Source of the DNA: Tateyamaria sp947503385
GTDB taxonomy: Bacteria > Pseudomonadota > Alphaproteobacteria > Rhodobacterales > Rhodobacteraceae
NCBI RefSeq assembly: GCF_051195235.1
Contig: NZ_JBNFZM010000006.1
Location: 62,001-126,000 of the forward strand
Length of the DNA stretch: 64,000 nt
Direction: 5' to 3'
Below the pieces are notes generated by a model. The model worked only from the letters and a program-made list of their open reading frames with translations. It searched no databases and was not told where the DNA came from. The position numbers were made by a program, and so were the translations under genes. This document shows, in pieces, positions 46,270 through 54,201 of this stretch (its first letter is position 1; each line of letters opens with the position of its first letter).

Positions 46270-47753
46270 TCCATCGCCTCATCCGCGTCGTCGGTGAGGT
46301 CCAGCCAGATCGTCTTGAGCTGCGTGTACTGATCATGCGCGTGCAATCCATTGTCGCGCCCGCCAAAGCCTGACATTTTCATACCTCCGAACGGCGTGGC
46401 GATATCCCCTTCGCCATAGCTGTTCACCGTCACAGTGCCCGCCCGCAGCATCCGCGCACCGCGCAGCGCGCGCTTGCCGTTCGCCGTGAACAGCGACGCG
46501 CACAGGCCATAGTCGGTGTCATTGGCCACCGATATCGCTTCGTCCAAGGACCGGACCGTGATGACGGTCAGCACAGGTCCAAAAATCTCGTCCCGTGCCA
46601 ACGGGTTATCGGGCGTTGCTGCCACAACGGTCGGAGAGACATAGGGTTTGTCCACAGTCCCGCCCACAAGAATATCCCCAGCCTTCTCCACATATTCACA
46701 GACCTTGTCGACGTGCGCCGCACTCACCAGCGCGCCTTGCCGCGTCTCCGGGTCCAGCGGATCACCCACGGGCAGCTGCCGCAGGTGCACCTCAATCCGG
46801 GGCACAAGCGCATCCCGCACATCCTCGTGCACAATCAGTCGAGAGATGGCCGAGCAGTTTTCGCCCATGTTCCAGAACGCCCCGTTCACCACATGCTGCG
46901 CCACGCGGTCGAGGTTTTCGGCGTCGTCCATGACGATGCACGGGTTCTTGCCGCCCATCTCCAACACGACCTCTTTGGCATTGGACTCAGCGGCATAGGT
47001 CAGGAACTTCATCCCCGTCTCGGTGGAGCCGGTGAAGCTGACCATGTCAATGTCCATGTGCCGCCCGATAGGCTCGCCCACATCCGGGCCCAGACCCGGC
47101 ACCACGTTCAGCACACCACGCGGCACGCCCGCCTCCATCGCCAGTTCCGCCATCCGCAGCGCCGTGAGCGACGTTTCCTCCGCCGGTTTCAGCACCACAG
47201 AACAGCCCGCCGCCAGCGCCGGACCAATCTTCCACGCCATCATCAGCAGGGGAAAATTCCACGGCAGCACAAGGCCCACAACCCCCACCGGTTCGCGCAC
47301 CACCAGCGCGATATGGTCATCTGACGCAGGCGCCACCTGATCGTAGATCTTGTCGATCGCCTCTGCGTGCCACTTAATGCAGTGGATCGCCTCGGGGATG
47401 TCGACCGTCTCGCAATCGAAGATCGTCTTGCCGCTGTCGAGGCTCTCCAGCACCGCCAGTTCGCGCGCGTTGCGCGTCATCAATTTGCACAGGCGGATCA
47501 ACACGTCCTTGCGCGCGGCAGGGTGCAGCCGCGACCAGCGGCCATCGTCGAACGCCTCTCGGCTTTTTGCGACGGCAATCTCCACATCTTCGGGGCCACA
47601 GGCGGCCACATCCGCCAGAGGCGCGCCGGTCGCGGGGTTCACGCTGGCAAAAGTCTTGCCCGAGATCGCCGGGCGAAAGCCGCCGTCGATAAACGCGGTC
47701 GTGGCCGGGGTCAGGCTGTCGGCCAAGGCGCGGTATTCCTCATGGGTCAGCAT
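46266..47753 (-). CDS. Aldehyde dehydrogenase (PuuC-like)
   Basis: 495 residues from the ATG at 47753, with AGGAGG about 9 bp upstream. Catalytic cysteine in FWNMGENCSAISR and glutamate in VVLEMGGKNPCIV. The C-terminus YTQLKTIWLDL resembles gamma-glutamyl-gamma-aminobutyraldehyde dehydrogenase (PuuC). Oxidises an aldehyde with NAD. Sits between the DapA-like and FAD oxidase genes. Confidence 0.9.
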   Translation of the reverse strand: MLTHEEYRALADSLTPATTAFIDGGFRPAISGKTFASVNPATGAPLADVAACGPEDVEIAVAKSREAFDDGRWSRLHPAARKDVLIRLCKLMTRNARELAVLESLDSGKTIFDCETVDIPEAIHCIKWHAEAIDKIYDQVAPASDDHIALVVREPVGVVGLVLPWNFPLLMMAWKIGPALAAGCSVVLKPAEETSLTALRMAELAMEAGVPRGVLNVVPGLGPDVGEPIGRHMDIDMVSFTGSTETGMKFLTYAAESNAKEVVLEMGGKNPCIVMDDAENLDRVAQHVVNGAFWNMGENCSAISRLIVHEDVRDALVPRIEVHLRQLPVGDPLDPETRQGALVSAAHVDKVCEYVEKAGDILVGGTVDKPYVSPTVVAATPDNPLARDEIFGPVLTVITVRSLDEAISVANDTDYGLCASLFTANGKRALRGARMLRAGTVTVNSYGEGDIATPFGGMKMSGFGGRDNGLHAHDQYTQLKTIWLDLTDDADEAME

Positions 47754-47757
47754 GGTC

Positions 47758-48675
47758 TCAGCCCTCCTGTTCAATGCGTGCGATGGTGGTTTGCAGCACC
47801 CGGATCACCTGTTCGAGGCTGCGCTTGTCGTCCTTGTTCAGGGATTTGAGCGGTGGGCGGATCGCACCGGTGTCGATCCCCTGAACGGTCACACCGTACT
47901 TGATGCACTGCACAAACTTGCCGCCCTGCTCCAGCACGCGCATCAGCGGCATCATCGCTGACATGATCCGCCGCCCCTTGTCGAAATTGCCCTCGACCAC
48001 GCAAGCGCGCCAGAGGGCGATATGTTCCTCGGGCAGAAAGTTCGAGCCGCCACAGACCCAGCTGCGCGCGCCCCACGCAAAGAATTCCAGCGCCTGATCG
48101 TCCATGCCGCAAGACATCTGGATATGCGGATAGTCGCGCGCCAGCAGGTGTACGCGGTTGATATCGCCCGAACTTTCCTTGATCGCGCAGAAATTGCGGG
48201 ACCGGCCCACGCGGTCTAGGAACGCTTCGCCCATGTTCACGCCCATCCGCCCCGGATAGTTGTAAAGCATGATGGGCAGGTCCACGGCGGCGTCTATGGC
48301 CAGCGCGTTCAGCGCGTTTTCCCGTTCGGTCGGCACGGCATAGGGGGGCGTGGCGACCAAAAGCGCGTCGGCGCCCATCGTCTTGCCCCCATGCGCCAGC
48401 GCCAGCATATCGGCAGGCAACATCGCGCCCGTGCCCATGATCACCGGCACACGGCCCGCGACAACGCGCACCGTTTCGCGCGCCACGGACAGGCGCTCCT
48501 CCACCGTCATGGCATAGTTTTCGCCGGTCGAACCGCCCGAGATCACGCCATGCACCCCGGCGCTGATCAGACGCTCCAAGACCAGCTCCAAAGCCTTGAA
48601 ATTTGGGGAGTAATCGGCGTTGAACGGCGTGACGACAGGCGTATAGATGCCGTTGAATTCCATGGCGGGCGTCAT
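47758..48675 (-). CDS. DapA-family (dihydrodipicolinate synthase-like) aldolase
   Basis: 305 residues from the ATG at 48675, overlapping the GntR stop (ATGA). TIM barrel with GSTGENYAMT, the tyrosine motif YNYPGRMGV and Schiff-base lysine in AIKESSGDINR. Catabolic members cleave or deaminate keto acids such as 4-hydroxyproline-derived or sugar-derived intermediates. With GntR, ALDH and FAD oxidase it could also fit a hydroxyproline- or keto-acid pathway. Not lysine synthesis, given the neighbours. Confidence 0.9.
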   Translation of the reverse strand: MTPAMEFNGIYTPVVTPFNADYSPNFKALELVLERLISAGVHGVISGGSTGENYAMTVEERLSVARETVRVVAGRVPVIMGTGAMLPADMLALAHGGKTMGADALLVATPPYAVPTERENALNALAIDAAVDLPIMLYNYPGRMGVNMGEAFLDRVGRSRNFCAIKESSGDINRVHLLARDYPHIQMSCGMDDQALEFFAWGARSWVCGGSNFLPEEHIALWRACVVEGNFDKGRRIMSAMMPLMRVLEQGGKFVQCIKYGVTVQGIDTGAIRPPLKSLNKDDKRSLEQVIRVLQTTIARIEQEG

Positions 48676-49376
48676 GCGCGGGCCTCCTGCGGTGGGGTGC
48701 CAAGCGGCAGGTCCAGCCCGCCGGGCATCACAAATTGTGAAATCCGGTCCCGCGACAGCCGCCAATGGGCGTCGGCCAGTAGCACGGCCTTGGTCGTGTC
48801 GCGGGCGGTGATGGCGGCGATGATCTGGTCATGCTGGCGGCAGGCTAGGTCGACGTTGCGTTGTTCGGCAGAATCGCGGGGATCGTAGAAGGTCATCGAG
48901 ATGCGGGCATGATCCAGCAGCAGCCGGTTAAAGCTGGGGGCGAGGAACGGGTTGTCCGCCATTTCGCCTGTGATCTCGTGAAAGCGATTGTTGGCCAGCG
49001 CGCGCGCAGCCGTCGTCCCGCTGGTCAGTGCGGCGCGAAACGCCTCTTGTGCCGTGCGCAGGTCAGCAATCTGCGGCTCCGTACGGTGCGTGGCCGCCAG
49101 TTGCAGGATCGCGCCATAGATCATGGGCGCCGCGATAAAGAAAGCGCGCAGGCTGCGATGCGACATTTCCGACACCTGCGCCCCACGGTTCTGGCGCAGG
49201 GTGACGTAGCCCTCACCTGCCAGTTGCCGCAGCACTTCGCGCATCGGCGTGCGCGACAGATCGTATTGCGCGCACAGCCCCGCCTCGTCCAGATCCGAGC
49301 CGGGCGCAAGGTCGAGCGTCAGGATCGCGTTCTTGAGGCTGTCGAGGGCGGTCTGTTTCTTTTCGGCAGGCTGCAT
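48672..49376 (-). CDS. GntR-family (FadR subfamily) regulator
   Basis: 234 residues. N-terminal winged helix (DEAGLCAQYDLSRTPMREVLRQLAGEGYV) and C-terminal helical FCD domain with metal-binding histidines (about residues 85-215). First gene of the DapA-ALDH-oxidase operon. A perfect palindrome 7 bp upstream is its likely operator. Confidence 0.93.
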   Translation of the reverse strand: MQPAEKKQTALDSLKNAILTLDLAPGSDLDEAGLCAQYDLSRTPMREVLRQLAGEGYVTLRQNRGAQVSEMSHRSLRAFFIAAPMIYGAILQLAATHRTEPQIADLRTAQEAFRAALTSGTTAARALANNRFHEITGEMADNPFLAPSFNRLLLDHARISMTFYDPRDSAEQRNVDLACRQHDQIIAAITARDTTKAVLLADAHWRLSRDRISQFVMPGGLDLPLGTPPQEARA

Positions 49377-49382
49377 TCACAT

Positions 49383-49401
49383 TGTATACACTTCGTATAC
49401 A
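49383..49401. promoter_or_regulatory. GntR operator palindrome
   Basis: TGTATAC-ACTTC-GTATACA: perfect 7-bp arms, 5-bp spacer, 7 bp upstream of the GntR start codon. It shares both half-sites with the operators at 58638-58655 and 61527-61544, but its spacer is one base longer. Autoregulation inferred. Confidence 0.78.
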
Positions 49402-49417
49402 TTTTGGTGCAAACAAA

Positions 49418-49446
49418 AAAACGGGCACGTTTTCAGCGCCCGTTTT
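49418..49446 (-). terminator. Rho-independent terminator of the molybdenum hydroxylase operon
   Basis: On the minus strand AAAACGGGC and GCCCGTTTT form a 9-bp stem with an 11-nt loop, followed by a T-rich run, 18 bp after the large-subunit stop. It separates this operon from the GntR operon downstream. Confidence 0.8.
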
Positions 49447-49463
49447 AGCGGCGATGCTCCGAG

Positions 49464-51707
49464 TCAGGCGAAGTCGACGACCTTCGCCATCGGCATCTCG
49501 CGCACCCGCGTGCCCGTCGCGGCAAAGATCGCGTTGGACAGCGCCGCGGCGGCGGGGGGCACCATCGGCTCACCCATGCCGCGCACGTCGCGGCCATTCT
49601 CCAGCCCGCGCACCTCGATCTGCGGCGACTGGTAGAGGCGCATCCCCGGTGCGTCGTAATAGTTGCGCTGTTCGACCATGCCGTCCGAATAGGTAATCTC
49701 GGAGTTCATCGCGTGGCCCAGCGCCCAGACGATGCCCCCCTGCACCATATTCTCGAACATGATCGGGTCGATCACCTGCCCAACTTCGGCAGCGCACCAA
49801 ACCTTGTCGATCATGATACCCGCATCCGTCGAAGACACTTCGATCACCTGCGCGGTGGGCACACCAAAGGACATGCAGAACGCCACGCCGCGCCCGGTGT
49901 TCGGCGCAAGCGGGCTGCCCCAGTTCGACATCTCGGCCACCGCCTCAAGCGTCTTGCGGGACGGGTCATGCCACATCAGGCGCAGCCGTTCTTCCATCGG
50001 GTCAGCGCCCGCGGCGTCGATCAGCTCATCGAGAAAGACGTCGTGAAAAAACCCGTTTGTCGATGCCCCGACAGACCGCCAGGACGAGATCGGCCCAAGT
50101 TCGGGCGCGCGGTAGCCCGACACGCGATAGTGCGGGATATCAAACGGTTGCTCCCACGCGCCGGCCACAATCTGCAAGTCGGGTCCCGGCGTCGGGAAGC
50201 CTTGCCGCCCCATCTGGCTGGCAATCACCGACGGCATGGCAATGCCCAGATCATAGGCCTCGACCTTGCCATCGCGCACCGTGCCGCGCCCACGGGCCAT
50301 AGCGATCTGACGGGTGTCGTTCTGGGCAAAGTCTTCTTCCCGACTATAGGTCAACTTGACCGGCGTGCCGGGGCGGGTCATCGCGATTTCGGCGGCCTGA
50401 CGCACCACGCGGTCCTCAAGCCGGTGGCCAAAGCTGCCGCCCATCATCAGCACATGCACGTGGACCTGATCGGTGTCTTTGCCTGTGATCTTGGCCACGT
50501 TGGTCTGGACAAAGCGCGGAATCTGCGTGCCGGTCCACACATCCACGCGGTTGTCTTGTACGAGAACGGTGGCGTTGATCGGCTCAAGCGGTTGGTGCGC
50601 GAGGTAAGGTGCGCGGTACTCGGCTTCGATCACCTCCGCCGCCGCATCCAGCGTAGCGGACACATCTCCGTCATCACGGAATTGGCTGTCCAGTTGATCG
50701 TCATTGAAGCTGTCGGACAAGGCTTGCCAGTGGCCATCCATCTTGGGTGGATAGGGGGCCGGACCCCATTCCACGTCGATGGCACCCGCCGCCTGAATGG
50801 CGCGCCACGTATTGTCGGCGATCACGGCAACCCCACCCGTCACGGGCACCACGTCGAGCACGCCGCGCATCGCGCGCGCGGCGCTGTCGTCAAAGCGGAT
50901 CACCTCGCCGTAACGGCGCGGGTTGGTGAGGACGGTGGCGTGCACCATGCCGTCAATCTCAAAGTCGATACCGTAGTCTTGGGTTCCGGTGGACTTGGCC
51001 ACGATATCCACGCGTTCCATCGGTTTGCCGATCAGCCGCCATGTGGACGGGTCGCGCAGCGTGACGTCATTGACCGGATCGAGCGTGGCGGCGGTGGCGG
51101 CCAGTTCGGTGTAGGGGATCATGCCACCGCCGGGCAGTTCAACCGCCCCGTTGGCGGTTTTGAGGTCGGCCACCTGTGCACCGGTCTGCTGTGCGGCCGC
51201 AGCCTTGAGCGTTTCGCGCGCAACGGCCCCCGCCAGCCGCAGCTTTTCAAAGCTGTCGGGCACCGTGGTCGAGCCGCCGGTGATCTGCATCCCCATGAAC
51301 TTCATCATCGCGTCCATGACACCGCGGGTCGAATTGGCGGCAAAGCTGTCATCGGTGGACCGGAAAGGCGCAGCCTCGGCGCTGAGCGCGGTGTTGTAAT
51401 AGGCCGGATCCGGCAGGCCGGGATCGACAGTGACCTGATCCAGTTCCACGTCCAGTTCCTCGGCGATCAGGGCGGCCTGCACCGAATAGGCCCCCTGCCC
51501 GCTGTCGGCGCGCGGGGTGATCAGGGTGATGCCGTGCGCGTCGATCTTGACGTAGGGCGTCAACGCCGCCTCCCCTTCGGAGAGGTCATCCAGCAGCGGG
51601 TTCGCAACCGGGCGCTTGTAGGCGTAGTAGCCAAAGGCGACGCCCCCTACAATCGCGGCAGAGGTGACAAGGAAGGTGCGGCGGGCAATCTTTCCGATGC
51701 GGCTCAT
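49464..51707 (-). CDS. Molybdenum hydroxylase large subunit (IorB-like)
   Basis: 747 residues. An N-terminal Tat-type signal (ARRTFLVTSAAIVGG) implies export with its cofactor. Two molybdopterin-binding regions of the aldehyde oxidase/isoquinoline 1-oxidoreductase type follow, with GGSFGHRLEDRVVRQAAEIA and HQPLEPINATV. It pairs with the [2Fe-2S] subunit 3 bp upstream. Oxidises aldehydes or N-heteroaromatics; usually a membrane cytochrome passes electrons on, but no such gene is adjacent. Confidence 0.9.
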   Translation of the reverse strand: MSRIGKIARRTFLVTSAAIVGGVAFGYYAYKRPVANPLLDDLSEGEAALTPYVKIDAHGITLITPRADSGQGAYSVQAALIAEELDVELDQVTVDPGLPDPAYYNTALSAEAAPFRSTDDSFAANSTRGVMDAMMKFMGMQITGGSTTVPDSFEKLRLAGAVARETLKAAAAQQTGAQVADLKTANGAVELPGGGMIPYTELAATAATLDPVNDVTLRDPSTWRLIGKPMERVDIVAKSTGTQDYGIDFEIDGMVHATVLTNPRRYGEVIRFDDSAARAMRGVLDVVPVTGGVAVIADNTWRAIQAAGAIDVEWGPAPYPPKMDGHWQALSDSFNDDQLDSQFRDDGDVSATLDAAAEVIEAEYRAPYLAHQPLEPINATVLVQDNRVDVWTGTQIPRFVQTNVAKITGKDTDQVHVHVLMMGGSFGHRLEDRVVRQAAEIAMTRPGTPVKLTYSREEDFAQNDTRQIAMARGRGTVRDGKVEAYDLGIAMPSVIASQMGRQGFPTPGPDLQIVAGAWEQPFDIPHYRVSGYRAPELGPISSWRSVGASTNGFFHDVFLDELIDAAGADPMEERLRLMWHDPSRKTLEAVAEMSNWGSPLAPNTGRGVAFCMSFGVPTAQVIEVSSTDAGIMIDKVWCAAEVGQVIDPIMFENMVQGGIVWALGHAMNSEITYSDGMVEQRNYYDAPGMRLYQSPQIEVRGLENGRDVRGMGEPMVPPAAAALSNAIFAATGTRVREMPMAKVVDFA

Positions 51708-51710
51708 GGC

Positions 51711-52169
51711 TCAGGCCTCCTGCAACTTGGCGGCGGCGGTTTTCACCGCGGCGCGGATGCGCGGATAGGTGCCGCACCGGCAGAGGTTCCCGCTCATCGC
51801 GGTGTCGATTTCGTCGTCGGTGGGTGCGGGGTTTTCCGCCACGAGGGCGGCAGCCTGCATCATTTGCCCGGCCTGACAGTAGCCGCATTGCGCCACCTGA
51901 TGCTCCAGCCATGCGGTTTGCACGGCGTGCATGGCGTCCGGGGAGCCCAAGCCCTCGATTGTTGTCACCGCGCCCCAAACATCCGCCGCTGCGGTCTGGC
52001 ACGAGCGCACCGCTTCGCCGTCGATGTGCACGGTGCAGGCCCCGCATTGCGACACGCCACAGCCGTACTTGACGCCCTTGATGTTCAACTCGTCCCGCAG
52101 GACCCACAGCAGGGGCATGTCGTCCTCGACATCCACCTCGTGTTCGGTGCCGTTCACAGTCAGTTTCAT
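51711..52169 (-). CDS. [2Fe-2S] small subunit of molybdenum hydroxylase (IorA-like)
   Basis: 152 residues from the ATG at 52169. Plant-type [2Fe-2S] motif (GCGVSQCGACTVHIDG) and a second four-cysteine cluster (CGYCQAGQMMQA, LCRCGTYPRIR). It has no signal peptide and is presumably exported as a complex with the Tat-signalled large subunit. First gene of the two-gene operon. Confidence 0.93.
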   Translation of the reverse strand: MKLTVNGTEHEVDVEDDMPLLWVLRDELNIKGVKYGCGVSQCGACTVHIDGEAVRSCQTAAADVWGAVTTIEGLGSPDAMHAVQTAWLEHQVAQCGYCQAGQMMQAAALVAENPAPTDDEIDTAMSGNLCRCGTYPRIRAAVKTAAAKLQEA

Positions 52170-52288
52170 CGCGCGCTCCTGAGCTACAGATCGGTTCGGG
52201 AAACAGGATAGGGCATCTGGCGACCCACGAAACCTGCAGATCGCGCCAAATGACGTGACGAAACGCGCCAAGGCCCGAAAATGCAAAC

Positions 52289-52320
52289 GACCCGGCCCAC
52301 AGGTGCGTGTGGACCGGGTC
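52289..52320 (-). terminator. Terminator hairpin after the class III ADH gene
   Basis: GACCCGG-x-CCACA pairs with TGTGG-x-CCGGGTC: a 13-bp stem with one mismatch and a 6-nt loop, 26 bp past the adhC stop on the minus strand. A modestly T-rich stretch follows. Terminator likely. Confidence 0.65.
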
Positions 52321-52346
52321 GCGTTACTGCGTGACGGCGCGCTGGA

Positions 52347-53462
<1,116 letters not shown>

Positions 53463-53597
53463 GGGTCTGTCCTTGCGTTGGTCTTTGGCCCATCAAGGGC
53501 AAGCACGGCCTGTCCTGTCAATGAAAAGCGTTCGGGATATTGGCAACCCGACCCTCCGGGGGGGATTTTTTGGGGACAGAGACGGGTGCGTCCGTGC

Positions 53598-53978
53598 CTA
53601 GGCTAAAGCGGCCCAAGCCATGATCAGGTACGTCCACTGGTGCAACGCCTGATCGACCCCGAAAGCGCGCCAGTAGCCTGCCTGATCCGGGCCGTGCCCG
53701 GTGTGATCGGACCAGCGCCCCTTGCCCCAGTCGATGTGAAAATGGACCGCCCATTCGATGAGCGCGATGGTCAGTGCCGTGACAATCGGCACCCCGACCA
53801 GCACAAACGCCACCAGCGAGCCCACGGCGTGCAGCCCCGCATGTTGCAATCGGCCCAGATGCAGATAGACCCCGCGGTCGCGCAACATGCGGGGGGTTTG
53901 CAAGTAAAAATCCGCAAACAGGTGCTTGGCCTGCAGCAGGAACAGCAGAACGAGGAAGAACGTCACAGGATCGGCCAC
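53598..53978 (-). CDS. DUF3307 membrane protein
   Basis: 126 residues from a GTG at 53978, chosen because AAAGGA lies 6 bp upstream; a longer frame to 54122 lacks such a site. DUF3307 pattern: FLLQAKHLFADFYLQT near the N-terminus, then HAVGSLVAFV and IEWAVHFHIDWGK, with a histidine/aspartate set across three or four hydrophobic segments. Function unknown. Stands between divergent or convergent genes. Confidence 0.78.
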   Translation of the reverse strand: MADPVTFFLVLLFLLQAKHLFADFYLQTPRMLRDRGVYLHLGRLQHAGLHAVGSLVAFVLVGVPIVTALTIALIEWAVHFHIDWGKGRWSDHTGHGPDQAGYWRAFGVDQALHQWTYLIMAWAALA

Positions 53979-54201
53979 GCGCGGTCCTTTGGTTGCGGAT
54001 GGCGGTATCCTAGGGCGCATCGCCGCGCCCTGCAACGCATGTGCTGTCGCCGCACATGTCGTACATTGATTTTCGGCCCGACCCGCGCGTAGTGTCGCGT
54101 CCAGACCACAGCCGCCACGCATTCAGGATCGGACACGTCTCATAGAACGCTCACTTTTTGCCTTTATCTGGAAGTTTTCAAAGCGCGATCAGCTGATCCT
54201 A

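Noticed and set aside
49713..52211. Long 832-codon frame antisense to the molybdenum hydroxylase genes
   Set aside because: Overlaps two clear genes on the minus strand over their whole length and shows no domain; typical of GC-rich antisense frames.
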